The position numbers were made by a program, and so were the translations under genes. This document shows, one piece after another, positions 8,299-18,269 of a stretch of DNA of 64,000 nucleotides (within the stretch, counting starts at the first letter, position 1; each line of letters opens with the position of its first letter). The notes under the pieces are model-generated. The model ran no database searches, was not told the origin of the DNA, and saw nothing but the letters and a program-made list of their open reading frames with translations. The stretch is from Pontibacter aquaedesilientis (GTDB lineage Bacteria; Bacteroidota; Bacteroidia; Cytophagales; Hymenobacteraceae): the NCBI RefSeq assembly GCF_014773225.1, contig NZ_JACXAJ010000004.1, positions 274,642 through 338,641 of the forward strand, written 5' to 3'.

Positions 8299-11200
8299 CT
8301 ACCTGATCACTTCCACCCAACCTTTTAGCAGGTGAGCTTTCACCTTGGTGCTGAGTTGGTAAAAATATACGCCTCCCTGTAGGTTAGCAGCATCCCAATC
8401 ACCTTTGTAATCGCTCGATGAGTACACTTCTTTCCCCCACCTGTTAAATATCCTGAGCTGAGAGCCTGGGTAGAATTGCAGGTTGATAATCTCAAACCTA
8501 TCGTTTTTACCATCCCCATTTGGCGTGATGATGTTAGGAATGGATAGCGCGTTCTCCAGATCGAAACAGATACTGTTGGACCAACTTTCCTTAGTGCCTG
8601 CAATGGCCCTGACTCTGTAACACAGCGTGAAACCCTCTACAGGCAGCGTTAAGCTAACCGTGCTCGAGGCGGAATTGACGCTTTGGTCAAGTTTGTAAGC
8701 AGTCGCATTATCAACCTGTTTCCATAACTCATAGCGAACAGGCTCCTGTGACCAACCGTTGTAAGCGTTCCATTGTAGCTGAATGTTGCTATTTTGGCCC
8801 TCGTTATGTTTGCCACTAAGCAATATGCTGCTATGTACCGGCGACACCAACACCGAATCACAGGTATTTGTGCCCGTCAGTCGGTATTCATAACTTGATT
8901 GACTTGTTTGCAGATTTACGTCTACAAATTGGTTGCTCGCCAAAGGTACAGCCGCAATGGTGGCCCAAGTCATATCTGTGGGTAGCTTGCGCTGCAAATC
9001 GAATGTCTTGTCAGCCGGATAGGTATCGCTCGTTACTATGTTATACTTCACCAAAATGTTCTTCTCATTCGTGAGTTCTGTTCCGATAGAGGTCATGGCC
9101 AAAGAGGTTGTATTCGGAACCAAATTGAAGAACAGGGTATCAGAAGTTCCGAAGCATCTATCAGTGGCCGTTATACTGGTCTCGTTTATCCATAGCTTCC
9201 CTTTTCCGCTATCGTTCCAACTCACTTTCACCTGGTTTGTGCCTTGCCCACTTACAATCCGACCACCACTGATATTCCAGGTATAGACAGATCCGTTTGT
9301 AAGCTGGACTTTGTACGTCACATCATTCTTATCCTGACGGCAAAGCAACTCTGGCCCTTTAGGGGTTTCTGGTGTTAAAAGCTGATTGATCACTACCTTA
9401 AATTTAACCGTATCGCCTACACAACCCAATTTGCTGGTTGGCACAGCATACACAAGGGCATTCGCATTAGTCTCACCCCAATCAACGGTTATATCACTAT
9501 TCGCATTCGAAGCGATCTGGCCCCCTTTCACGCCCCATTTAAATGTGATATCCTGTGGATGCTCAATCTGATAACTTACGCCTGTAATATTGGGACACAC
9601 CGATGGGCTGCCCATGATCCTGGCTGCTGGCAACGGATTGACGGTAACAACTACTTTGTCTGTTTTGATACAACCGTTTGCATCGGTCACGGTAACTGTG
9701 TAAGTGGTAGTGGCTGTCGGCGAAGCGACTGGCTTGGCCACGTTGGTAGCCGACAAACCCGCAGCCGGTGACCACAAGTAGCTAACGCCACCGGTGGCTG
9801 ACAATACAGTGGCGGAACCTGCACAGATCGCCACATCAGGGCTGATATCAACAACTGGCAAAGGATTTACCTTTACGATAACCTCATCGGTAGACGAGCA
9901 GCCATTCAGTGTTGTGGTTACTTTGTAGGTATAGCTTACCGGAACCGCAGTAAGATTAGATAACGTGACAGTAGGATTGGCGGCTGTAGCACTTGATAGG
10001 CCTGTTGCAGGAAACCAACTGTAGGTATAACCTGTAACGGCACTCTTACCAAGGGTGGCGCTGCTGCCAGAGCAAAGCGTCACATCAGCACCAGCATTTG
10101 AGAGGGGCAAGGGCTTAACTGTTACAGCAACTGCTGAAGATGTAGCTGAGCACCCTTTAGCATCTGTTACTGTAACGGAATAATTACCTGAGGCTGAAAC
10201 AACAATAGATTTGGAAGTAGCCCCGTTGCTCCACTTATAAGACGCTCCATCTGTCGCGCTTAATGTCACACTTTCTCCTGCACAAAAAGTAGTTACACCA
10301 GAGACTGTAATGGCTGCGGTGGGTAGCGGGTTGACAGTGACCACAACCTGATCAGTACTTACACACCCGTTTCCATCGGTTACAGTAACTGTGTAAGTAG
10401 TAGTGACTGTTGGCGAAGCGACTGGCTTGGCCACGTTGGTAGCCGACAAACCCGCAGCCGGTGACCACAAGTAGCTAACGCCACCAGTGGCTGACAACGT
10501 AGTGGAAGCGCCAGCACATATACTCACATCAGGGCCTGCATCGGCTAAAGGCAATGGATTAACAGTCACCACCACCTGACTTGTAGCCACACAACCATCA
10601 AGCGTAGCTGTTAAGGTATAGGTTTGAGAAATTGGCAACTGTGTCGTATTGGTTAAGGTTACAGTCGGGTTAGCTATAGTGGTAGAAGATAGCCCAGTAG
10701 CAGGTGACCACTCATACGTATGATTCGCCTGGCTCTGTGAACCAATTGATACAGTAGTACCGCTACATACGGTTTTGTTTGAACCCGCTTGTGCAATTGG
10801 AGCTGGTTTAACGGTAACTATAACCGTATCTGATACAGTACAACTGTTAAAAGTGGCTGACCGGATATACTGGTGTCTGACTAATTTGCCAGTAGTGTTT
10901 GTCAGCTGAACGGTAGTTTGAGCAGCATTGGCAGTAGAAAGGCCGGTTGCAGGGCTCCAGGAATAAGCATAACCACTTAAGGCGGGCAATCCAATGGTGG
11001 TTTTATCTCCGCTGCAAACCGTTACATCTGGTCCTGCATCTCTTGTTAAGGCCGGCTTTATGGTGATAACAACCGAGTCACGCGCTGCACATTTTGTAGT
11101 TGCATTAACAGCATCGAAATATAGCTTCTGGGTGATATTGGAGCTTCCGGTGTTGATCAACTGGAAAGTAGGGTTGGCGATGTTGGTAGCTGATAAACCC

Positions 11201-12864
11201 ACGGCCGGAGACCAGGTATAAGTTATACCTGTAACCGCAGTCTGGCCCAATGTTACTTTATCTCCTGAGCACAGTACCAGATCAGGACCTGCATCGGCAG
11301 TTACAGCAGGGTTCACCACAATTTCAAATGAGGTAGAGTCTTTTGACTCGCAATCTATATTGTTGGGCTTGGTAGTGACAAGAGATGCCGTATACTTACC
11401 AGGGTTTGTAAATGTCTTGGAGGGGTTGGTTTGCGTAGAGGTAGTGTTATCACTGAAATACCATTTCAGGCTGGTTGGGGTATAGGTGAGGTTGGCTTTG
11501 AAATTAACAGTTCCAGGTCCGCAGAAATTGCTTTGGTCTGCCGATATGTACTGTTCTAAGCTCTTTATATTAGCACCAGCCGAGTAACCATAAGATTCTA
11601 CGTTTCCGAAGCCATAGGCAATGGCATTGAAGCCAGCAGAAGCCGTTAGCCTGTGATTACCCGCACTAACAGTTACCTGCGCATAAGAGTATACCGGATT
11701 TGCACTGACTGGGATAAAGGTAACCGGCATACCATCCAACCTAAATCCAGGCGTGTCCGCGGTTTTCATGACGATGTTTATGTAATGGCCGGTTATCTGA
11801 AAAAACGGCGAAGAGTATAGCGTGATATCCTCCAGCGTTTGCTCAATTGGGTTAACCAAAATCATCTCTGGATCACCCGTTACATTATCACAGTTCTGCG
11901 TTCGTGCATATTGCGCCAAGGTGATGGGTTTATCAGATGTTATAAAGTTGGCAGTAGCACTTGTAAACTCATAAAACTGCCCAGCGTTGAGTTGGATGTC
12001 AGAACCGTTAATTGTTACCGTGGTATTATCGGAAGCCGCCAGCACCCGGAACACATCCCCTCCTAACCTGGTTTTGAAGGGGGCAGTTATAAAATTCCTG
12101 CCCCATGTACTTAAAGGGTACAGCTGCTGATACAGGTTGTCCTTACTCCCCGCATTTGTACAACCGATACCGGCAAACGAACTGCCCGAAAACACCGCAA
12201 TTTTTTTGCACGAAGGGCCATTGTCACTCACAGAGATAACTTTACTACCCGTCAGGTCCACGCTTGACTGCACCTGATAAACTTCCCCTTTGTTTAGCGT
12301 TACCCTAAAAGGAACATTAGCCGGTCGCCCCAAGCGTGTGGTCGACTTCGGTGTAATCTCAACTTCTGTATTATCCTCGGTGCCAATCACCATAAACTCA
12401 GAGAATTGATTGGCAACGTCCTGCTTATAGCTTGCTGCGTAATATTCTTTGCCTAACGTATTGGTGGGCAGAACAAGCGTTGCAGCAGACCGTGCAGAGG
12501 CGTAAATATGAGCATACACGACTATTGGCTGCTCAGACACGACCTGTATCCCTTTGTTTTCTATCATTTCTGATGAGCCGACATAGGCAGCACTGGAAAT
12601 AGGTGCAATCGTCACGGTATTAGCAATGATGGCATAAGTCGTGGAGATACCTAGTTTCGGTATCGAAACTGTAGCTGTCGTGTTTACATCTGATGTCAGG
12701 TATAAACTCATTTTAGAGCCTGTGCCGTCGATGTGTGCCGTGTAACCTACCCAGAAATTGGTTCCTCTATTGGAGGTGCTTTGAGCTTCTACGGCTTGTA
12801 TAAGCCCTATCAGGGTATACAGTACCACACAGAAAAATAAATTTCTCCGTAAAATCTTATTCAT
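8299..12864 (-). CDS. T9SS-exported giant surface protein, gliding-motility C-terminal domain
   Basis: Secreted or surface-anchored protein of 1521 aa. From the N-terminus: signal peptide (MNKILRRNLFF to about residue 28, cleaved near VEAQS); an IgGFC-binding-protein-like domain (GTNFWVGYTAHIDG, about 30-430); a PKD domain (about 440-515); seven repeats of 75-90 residues of the form AGPDVxxCSG...YxWSPATGLS...DxVxVTVNPLP; two further PKD-like domains; an Fn3-like segment; and the type IX sorting domain (PNIITPNGDGKNDRFEI to the end, with RIFNRWGKEVY), i.e. the CHU_C/TIGR04131 family. The frame's first possible start (12876) is TTG; the ATG at 12862-12864 sits right before the signal peptide and is preferred. 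Likely an adhesin or matrix protein; the ligand is unknown. Transcribed alone, convergent with the ferredoxin operon. Confidence 0.93.
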   Translation of the reverse strand: MNKILRRNLFFCVVLYTLIGLIQAVEAQSTSNRGTNFWVGYTAHIDGTGSKMSLYLTSDVNTTATVSIPKLGISTTYAIIANTVTIAPISSAAYVGSSEMIENKGIQVVSEQPIVVYAHIYASARSAATLVLPTNTLGKEYYAASYKQDVANQFSEFMVIGTEDNTEVEITPKSTTRLGRPANVPFRVTLNKGEVYQVQSSVDLTGSKVISVSDNGPSCKKIAVFSGSSFAGIGCTNAGSKDNLYQQLYPLSTWGRNFITAPFKTRLGGDVFRVLAASDNTTVTINGSDIQLNAGQFYEFTSATANFITSDKPITLAQYARTQNCDNVTGDPEMILVNPIEQTLEDITLYSSPFFQITGHYINIVMKTADTPGFRLDGMPVTFIPVSANPVYSYAQVTVSAGNHRLTASAGFNAIAYGFGNVESYGYSAGANIKSLEQYISADQSNFCGPGTVNFKANLTYTPTSLKWYFSDNTTSTQTNPSKTFTNPGKYTASLVTTKPNNIDCESKDSTSFEIVVNPAVTADAGPDLVLCSGDKVTLGQTAVTGITYTWSPAVGLSATNIANPTFQLINTGSSNITQKLYFDAVNATTKCAARDSVVITIKPALTRDAGPDVTVCSGDKTTIGLPALSGYAYSWSPATGLSTANAAQTTVQLTNTTGKLVRHQYIRSATFNSCTVSDTVIVTVKPAPIAQAGSNKTVCSGTTVSIGSQSQANHTYEWSPATGLSSTTIANPTVTLTNTTQLPISQTYTLTATLDGCVATSQVVVTVNPLPLADAGPDVSICAGASTTLSATGGVSYLWSPAAGLSATNVAKPVASPTVTTTYTVTVTDGNGCVSTDQVVVTVNPLPTAAITVSGVTTFCAGESVTLSATDGASYKWSNGATSKSIVVSASGNYSVTVTDAKGCSATSSAVAVTVKPLPLSNAGADVTLCSGSSATLGKSAVTGYTYSWFPATGLSSATAANPTVTLSNLTAVPVSYTYKVTTTLNGCSSTDEVIVKVNPLPVVDISPDVAICAGSATVLSATGGVSYLWSPAAGLSATNVAKPVASPTATTTYTVTVTDANGCIKTDKVVVTVNPLPAARIMGSPSVCPNITGVSYQIEHPQDITFKWGVKGGQIASNANSDITVDWGETNANALVYAVPTSKLGCVGDTVKFKVVINQLLTPETPKGPELLCRQDKNDVTYKVQLTNGSVYTWNISGGRIVSGQGTNQVKVSWNDSGKGKLWINETSITATDRCFGTSDTLFFNLVPNTTSLAMTSIGTELTNEKNILVKYNIVTSDTYPADKTFDLQRKLPTDMTWATIAAVPLASNQFVDVNLQTSQSSYEYRLTGTNTCDSVLVSPVHSSILLSGKHNEGQNSNIQLQWNAYNGWSQEPVRYELWKQVDNATAYKLDQSVNSASSTVSLTLPVEGFTLCYRVRAIAGTKESWSNSICFDLENALSIPNIITPNGDGKNDRFEIINLQFYPGSQLRIFNRWGKEVYSSSDYKGDWDAANLQGGVYFYQLSTKVKAHLLKGWVEVIR
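9692..9804. repeat. 113-bp near-identical direct repeat, copy 1
   Basis: Inside the surface-protein gene. It matches 10385-10497 with only a few substitutions, including the stretch encoding YLWSPAAGLSATNVAKPVAS. The other repeats of the protein are alike in protein but clearly diverged in DNA, so this pair is the most recent duplication or has been homogenised. Confidence 0.9.
10385..10497. repeat. 113-bp near-identical direct repeat, copy 2
   Basis: Partner of 9692-9804, same orientation, about 690 bp away. It could support slip or recombination that removes or adds two repeat domains of the surface protein in frame. Confidence 0.9.
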
Positions 12865-13119
12865 AAGTGTATGCAATTTGAATACAAGGGCAATTGAAAG
12901 TGCGCAGAAAATGGCTTAGACCCCAAACGCCAACCTAAGTTTAATACTTATTATATAAAATACAATTTATATATATAAAATGAAGTATAATAAGCTGTTT
13001 GGGTTATGATTCTTCACCACACTGTATCGGTAAAACTTTGTAGCAAACCGTTGCCGGCGGCATTCAAATTAACCTCCTGAACAGCGTTGAGACCAAAGTG
13101 CAGAGCCTTGTCAAGTTCT

Positions 13120-13163
13120 TTAAAACAGCAAAGCCATACCTGGGCAGATATGGCTTTGCTGTT
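13120..13163 (-). terminator. Terminator of the sensor kinase gene
   Basis: Perfect 15-bp inverted repeat AACAGCAAAGCCATA / TATGGCTTTGCTGTT with a 10-nt loop. On the minus strand the stem is followed by TTTTAAAG, fitting termination of the kinase transcript about 105 bp after its stop codon. Confidence 0.8.
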
Positions 13164-13268
13164 GGCTATACCTGGGAATGCTCTTCCCTATCAGGGTTCC
13201 CGGTATAGTGAGCATCACGTGAGACGTGCTGGTTGTAGAAGGCACTTCAAGTTTTGCCCCTCAACTCA

Positions 13269-16200
13269 TTACTTATTCAGGTAGATCCGGAACGTCGTGC
13301 CTACGTCAACTTGGGTTTCCACCTCTATGCGCCCTCCAGCGTTCTCAACGATTTTCTTTACCATGTAAAGCCCGATCCCGGTACCTTCCACATGGTCGTG
13401 GAAACGCTTGAACATAGAAAAGAGCTTGTCGATTCGATTACTGCTTATACCCAAACCGTTGTCCTTGATGGCTAGCACCTGGTGTTCATCGGTACTGGAG
13501 CAGGTAATGTGTACTTGCGGTATGCGATCCGGAGAGCGGTATTTGAGGGCATTGGAAAGTAGATTGTAAATTACGCTTCGGAGGTTCTTCTCAGAAAACC
13601 GGATGGTGGGGCAAGACTTTACATCAATCTTTAGCTCTACGCCGGCTGCATCAAGCTCAGGCCTCAGGTCCAGAGTGACATCCTGTATCACTTCCTGCAA
13701 ATCCACCTTCACGATATCCAGGTTTTCCTCCTGTTGCAACTTCACAATGTCTGTCAGGTTGGTAATCGTCTTCTTAAACCGGTTTACCGAGCCCTGCATC
13801 AACGTCAGGATGTGATTGATATCCTCCTGATTCGGAGAAGCCTCTTCCAAATCCTCTGAAAGCAACGTTAACAGTCCTTCGATGTTAGAAATAGGAGCCT
13901 TCAGATCGTGCGAGGCGGTATAAATAAAATTATCCAGGTCGTTGTTGATGCGAATGAGCTGCTTATTTTTCGATAAAAGCTCCTCCTCCGCCGATTTGCG
14001 GTCTGTTATATCGCGGGCAACTCCAAACATATGGGGTTTGCCCTCCAGCGTGATGCCCGTCAGACTAACTTCAACCGGGTATATGGTACCGTCTTTTCGC
14101 TTATGCAAGGTTTCGAAAGGGGGAATGCTTTGTTGTTGCGTAGTCCTGAAAACTTCCTCAAACTCTTTTTCCTGGTAAATAGGGTCCACATCCGGCACCC
14201 GTATGTGCAAGGACTCCTCTCGGGTGTATCCCCAACGCTCCAGTGCCAAATCATTGAGGTAAGCGAATGTGCCGTCTTCCCGCATCAAAATGAAGGCATC
14301 GAGGGCGTGGTCACTGATGTGCTTGAATTTTTTTAGCTCTTCCGCGAAATTGCGCTGGGCTGTCACATCCTGGATCATGCCGATCACCTTCGCCGGTTTG
14401 CCATCCTCGTCAAAGAAGAACCTGCCCTTCAGCTTAATCCAACGCACTTCTCCTGTAGAATCAATAATTCTGGACTCGAAGTCCAGTATACCTGTTTCAA
14501 GACCAGCTTGGATGGCTTTGTCCTTTGTCTCCAGATCATCGGGGTGTATTGTATCGTAATACTGATCGATGCTATGGATCTCTTCAAACCCAGATATTTC
14601 CGTAAACCGACTGTCCGCTATCACCTGGTTGGTAGCTAGGTTAATCTCAAACAGGCCCAAATCCCCGGCCTCTATGGCCATCTTAGCTCTTTCCTGTTCT
14701 TCCTCCAGCTTTCGCAAAGCCTGCACTTGCCTGGTCACGTCGTGGCAGAGAATCATGACACCCTCTATGTGGCCCTCCAAATCTTTGTAAGGCTGGTATA
14801 CCAGGTTCAGGAAGCCTTCTTTCTTTTTGCCGCCCACATATACAAAATATGGCATGTCATACAGGTATAGCGGCTCTCCTGTGCTCCTTACCTGATCAAT
14901 AATAGGCCTGAACACAGGCTCTGCCTCTGGTATGATGGAAAACAGGGGCTTATCGTTCAGCTCCTCGCTTTTGCGGTCTATCAGTTGCGCATAGGCATCA
15001 TTTACAATATCAACCCGCATCTCTTCGCCTGTGAGCACAATGATACCCACCGATGCGTCTCGCACGAGGTTTCGAAACCGCGCCTCACTTTCCTGAAGCT
15101 GAATTTGAGAGAGAACTTCTTCCGTTACATCAATGGCGGTGTGATGGATACCGTATACCTCCCCATCCTCGTCCATCAAAGGTTTCAGCGTGTAGTTATA
15201 GTAACAGGTCTGCTGAGAACCATTTATGGCTAGCTGCATTTTCTCTTTATGGGCAGTGTATGTATTCCCGGTCTTGTAAACTTCCTGTAACAGTTCGCTA
15301 AATGACTGATGTTCCGGGAAAGCCTCCCGGAAAGATTTACCTGCAACAGCGTTGCTCTTCGCCCAGTAGTCCAGCATAATGTCGTTGGCATACTGGATGG
15401 TCTGCTCGCTGCCCATGTAAAGAGCGGCGGCAACAGGGGCCTCTTCGATAAGGGTTCTGAAACGGGCCTCGCTCTCGACCAATTGCTGCTTGGTGGCGAC
15501 CTGCTCGGTTACGTCCTTGGCCACTATGATAACTCCTGTAATGCGACCATCGGCCTCACGGTAAGGCTGGTAGCCGAAATTGAAATAAATGGTTTCTTCC
15601 ACCCCGTTTTTTCGCCTGAAAACAGCAGGTATCTCATAGCCATACTCAGGTTCTCCTGTATGGAGTACTTTCATGAGCATTTCGAGAAAGCCTTGCCCCC
15701 TAATTTCCGGCATGACCGTTTCGAAAGGCTTGCCCAGCACATCCGAGTTTCGTTGCCAAAGTTCCAAAACCGCTTTGTTGGCGACTTCTACCACTAAGTC
15801 CTCCCCTTTGAAGATGGCGATCAAATCCGATACCTGCTCGACCACATTCTGGAACTTCTGCTCTTGCCGCAGTCGATCGGTTGCGTCGTTGAAGTACCAG
15901 GCCCAACCATAATAATGGCCACTTTCTGAAACCACGGGAGATCCGTTCCGCTCAATGATAACACCGTTTTTGAATACAATTCTGTCACGAACAGGCCCAC
16001 TCGTTCTGGAGTAAGCTGCTGTCACGGTGTCGATAAAGCCTTGCTCGTCTGCCACCTGCTGCCTGGCATACGCTAATGCCAAGGCGTCGTCTTTGCTATC
16101 GATGATGTGCTGAGGCATATTCCAGATTTCGACGAAGCGTCTGTTGTGCAGCAATATCTTGCCCGATGCATCCACGATCAGCATACCGTCAGGCGTCGCT

Positions 16201-17108
16201 TCTTTATGCGCCTCAAACAATGCATTGCGTAAGTCCAGCTGCTCCTTTACCTCCTCCACTTTCTTTCTGGCCAGCACTTGCTCGGTTACGTCATGCGCCA
16301 CAATGAATACCCCGTGGGGCGTAAGGTCGCCTTCGTTTTGATAGTAGGGCTGGTATATGTAGTTATAATACCGAAGCTCCATCTGACCATCAATTAAAAG
16401 CTGGGCAGGAAATTCAGCAGCGTGAAAAGGGTTTCCTGATTTGCGCACCTGTTCAAGCAACTCAGGTATACCCTGATCCAGGGCCTCAGGCACAGAATCG
16501 AATAGCGGCTTGCCCACAATTTCAGCACTGCGGCCTATAATTCGGAGCATCTCCTCGTTGGCCAACTCCACAATATGCTCAGGGCCCACCAAAATGCAAA
16601 CTGCCACAGGTGCCTGCATAAAAAGGCTGTATGCTTTCTCAACTTTTTGCAGGGAGGCTGTTGCTTTGTCCTTCCTGACCTGCGCCGTTACATCGGAAGT
16701 AGTATGTACGATGTAAAGAACCTCTCCACTTTGGCTTAAAACAGGTTTACTATGGGCAGACCAATACCTTGTCTCGAATTCGCCGCCCGGATTCGTTATA
16801 TCGTAACGTACCAGCGGCATATAATCTGCCTTTTTATGCAGGATCGCATTTTGTAGAGAAATCCTGAGCTGAGAAGCGCCTGATGCACTAGTCACCTCTG
16901 GATTTTCGGGGTATACCTCAAACACCCCTTTTCCTATTATATCCTTTCTTGAACGGGCTGTGATTTGCAACAGCTCATCACTGATAGCCAAAATAGTATA
17001 GAGCGGTGGATTGGGCTGCAGCACTACAAAGCAGCCCGGCATTTGGTTGAAAATCTCCAGATAATCCAATGATGGATTGTTATCCAGAGTAGAAGAAAGG
17101 TGCGCCAT
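13269..17108 (-). CDS. Multi-PAS sensor histidine kinase
   Basis: Soluble sensor kinase of 1279 aa with no membrane segment and no signal peptide, so it senses inside the cell. I count eight PAS/PAC units before the kinase core; their starts include FNQMPGCFVVLQP, FMQAPVAVCILVG, ATPDGMLIVDASG, VSDLIAIFKGED, EEAPVAAALYMG, RDASVGIIVLTG, EAGDLGLFEINL and DHALDAFILMRED, most followed by a DVTEQV-type PAC ending. The HisKA box is TASHDLKAPISNIEGLL (His at about 1062). The ATPase has N-box VIYNLLSNALKYRS, G1 IKDNGLGIS and G2 GTGIGLYMVKKIV. No receiver domain is attached. The ligand or cofactor (haem, flavin, small molecule) cannot be read from sequence. A perfect inverted repeat lies 23 bp before the start codon. 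Confidence 0.95.
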   Translation of the reverse strand: MAHLSSTLDNNPSLDYLEIFNQMPGCFVVLQPNPPLYTILAISDELLQITARSRKDIIGKGVFEVYPENPEVTSASGASQLRISLQNAILHKKADYMPLVRYDITNPGGEFETRYWSAHSKPVLSQSGEVLYIVHTTSDVTAQVRKDKATASLQKVEKAYSLFMQAPVAVCILVGPEHIVELANEEMLRIIGRSAEIVGKPLFDSVPEALDQGIPELLEQVRKSGNPFHAAEFPAQLLIDGQMELRYYNYIYQPYYQNEGDLTPHGVFIVAHDVTEQVLARKKVEEVKEQLDLRNALFEAHKEATPDGMLIVDASGKILLHNRRFVEIWNMPQHIIDSKDDALALAYARQQVADEQGFIDTVTAAYSRTSGPVRDRIVFKNGVIIERNGSPVVSESGHYYGWAWYFNDATDRLRQEQKFQNVVEQVSDLIAIFKGEDLVVEVANKAVLELWQRNSDVLGKPFETVMPEIRGQGFLEMLMKVLHTGEPEYGYEIPAVFRRKNGVEETIYFNFGYQPYREADGRITGVIIVAKDVTEQVATKQQLVESEARFRTLIEEAPVAAALYMGSEQTIQYANDIMLDYWAKSNAVAGKSFREAFPEHQSFSELLQEVYKTGNTYTAHKEKMQLAINGSQQTCYYNYTLKPLMDEDGEVYGIHHTAIDVTEEVLSQIQLQESEARFRNLVRDASVGIIVLTGEEMRVDIVNDAYAQLIDRKSEELNDKPLFSIIPEAEPVFRPIIDQVRSTGEPLYLYDMPYFVYVGGKKKEGFLNLVYQPYKDLEGHIEGVMILCHDVTRQVQALRKLEEEQERAKMAIEAGDLGLFEINLATNQVIADSRFTEISGFEEIHSIDQYYDTIHPDDLETKDKAIQAGLETGILDFESRIIDSTGEVRWIKLKGRFFFDEDGKPAKVIGMIQDVTAQRNFAEELKKFKHISDHALDAFILMREDGTFAYLNDLALERWGYTREESLHIRVPDVDPIYQEKEFEEVFRTTQQQSIPPFETLHKRKDGTIYPVEVSLTGITLEGKPHMFGVARDITDRKSAEEELLSKNKQLIRINNDLDNFIYTASHDLKAPISNIEGLLTLLSEDLEEASPNQEDINHILTLMQGSVNRFKKTITNLTDIVKLQQEENLDIVKVDLQEVIQDVTLDLRPELDAAGVELKIDVKSCPTIRFSEKNLRSVIYNLLSNALKYRSPDRIPQVHITCSSTDEHQVLAIKDNGLGISSNRIDKLFSMFKRFHDHVEGTGIGLYMVKKIVENAGGRIEVETQVDVGTTFRIYLNK

Positions 17109-17130
17109 AATTAAAGGTAGTACATCGCTA

Positions 17131-17179
17131 AACCTTATCCTAAAAAAATCGGGCGCTGCCGTTTTTTTAGGATAAGGTT
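17131..17179. promoter_or_regulatory. Perfect 18-bp inverted repeat in the 5' region of the sensor kinase
   Basis: Left arm AACCTTATCCTAAAAAAA (17131-17148) and right arm TTTTTTTAGGATAAGGTT (17162-17179) are exact reverse complements around a 13-nt GC-rich loop. It begins 23 bp upstream of the kinase ATG and about 250 bp from the divergent plus-strand gene. It could be an operator, an mRNA hairpin controlling the kinase, or a bidirectional terminator blocking divergent transcription. Confidence 0.75.
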
Positions 17180-17345
17180 ATATTGCTCAAAATATCGTTT
17201 TAATATCCGAAAAATGCTTATTCTAAATTAGCGCTTGGTCCGTTAGGTACTATTAAAAGTAGCACAATGTTCAATCATATAGAAAATTTTTTTAGTCAGC
17301 AATTCTTTGCAAAGCACATGAGTATGAGATGCTGCTGCTTTACAT

Positions 17346-17353
17346 TACATTTG
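17346..17353 (+). promoter_or_regulatory. Possible -7 box (TACATTTG)
   Basis: Matches the Bacteroidota TAnnTTTG consensus, about 80 bp before the RluA-domain gene. No TTTG -33 element is found at the usual distance (nearest is about 36 bp upstream), so this is only a candidate. Confidence 0.3.
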
Positions 17354-17431
17354 CACCCATGTTTTACTCAAATTGCATTTAAGTGAAGCACAGATACTTG
17401 ACACAGTTCCTAGTCCCTTACATTCGATAGC

Positions 17432-18244
17432 TTGCCAGAATCACTTTCCCCAGACAACTTCTTTATCCCTTTCGATAGATCCGCAACGGCTTATTCCCTG
17501 CCCGAAAAATTCTCCTACCCCTTCGCATACAAGCCACATGCGCTAGCTTTAGTAGCATCTGAAAAACTGCAGGTATACCTGCAACGGCAGCAAGAATGGG
17601 AGCATAATTTTGGGTTGGTAGAAGGGCAACAAGGCACTGTCATCGGGAAGATGTTCGGGGTGTTGGTGGTGGAAACCGCCCAGAACGAACTAGGCTATCT
17701 GGCCGCTTTTTCCGGTAAGTTGGCAGGTAGCTACCACCACCTCAAGTTCGTTCCTCCGGTTTACGACAGCCTGGCGGAAGGAAGTTTTCTGAACACAGGT
17801 ATGCGCGAACTGACTCGCATCAACCAGGAAATCGGAGCATTGGAAAAACAACCTACAGGCGAGAGCAAAACGCAAATCGAGCTGCTACGGAAAATGCGCA
17901 AAACGAACTCTGTTGCGCTTCAGGAAAAGCTCTTTGACCAGTACCATTTCCGGAACCAGGCCGGTGAGGAAAAGAGTTTACGGGCATTGTTTCATAATTC
18001 TTCAAACGGCAACCCGCCGGCGGGAGCAGGCGATTGTGCCGCCCCCAAACTTTTTCAGTATGCCTTTCAGCATAACATGAAGCCCATCGCCCTGGCAGAG
18101 TTCTGGTGGGGCTTATCCCCTAAATCAGCCCACTGGAAACACGGCCACTTCTACCCTGCTTGCCAGGAAAAGTGCCAGCCGATTTTGGCGCACATGCTCC
18201 AAGGTATAGCCATGGACGAAAAACCACAAGAGCAGCCCCACTAA
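17432..18244 (+). CDS. RluA-type pseudouridine synthase N-terminal domain, catalytic domain absent
   Basis: Protein of 270 aa that matches, from memory of the family, the N-terminal extension of Bacteroidota RluA-family pseudouridine synthases: FFIPFDRSATAYSLPEKF, QEWEHNFGL, GTVIGKMFGVLVVE, GYLAAFSGKL, FVPPVYD, PPAGAGDCAAPKLFQYAF, ALAEFWWG and FYPACQEKCQPIL. In complete proteins of about 550 aa the synthase domain follows this point; here the frame stops after DEKPQEQPH and no RluA catalytic motif appears downstream. So it is either a stand-alone form or a truncated gene. Only a TTG start (17432) is available between the in-frame upstream stop and the conserved region. The HipA-like gene follows after 25 bp, suggesting one transcript. 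Confidence 0.75.
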   Translation: MPESLSPDNFFIPFDRSATAYSLPEKFSYPFAYKPHALALVASEKLQVYLQRQQEWEHNFGLVEGQQGTVIGKMFGVLVVETAQNELGYLAAFSGKLAGSYHHLKFVPPVYDSLAEGSFLNTGMRELTRINQEIGALEKQPTGESKTQIELLRKMRKTNSVALQEKLFDQYHFRNQAGEEKSLRALFHNSSNGNPPAGAGDCAAPKLFQYAFQHNMKPIALAEFWWGLSPKSAHWKHGHFYPACQEKCQPILAHMLQGIAMDEKPQEQPH

Positions 18245-18269
18245 GGCGCAAATTTCGTAAGTTGCAGCT

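Noticed and set aside
9692..11300. Regular repeats that could suggest a CRISPR array
   Set aside because: Repeats are 75-90 codon protein domains in one open frame, with no short identical repeats, no spacers and no cas genes.
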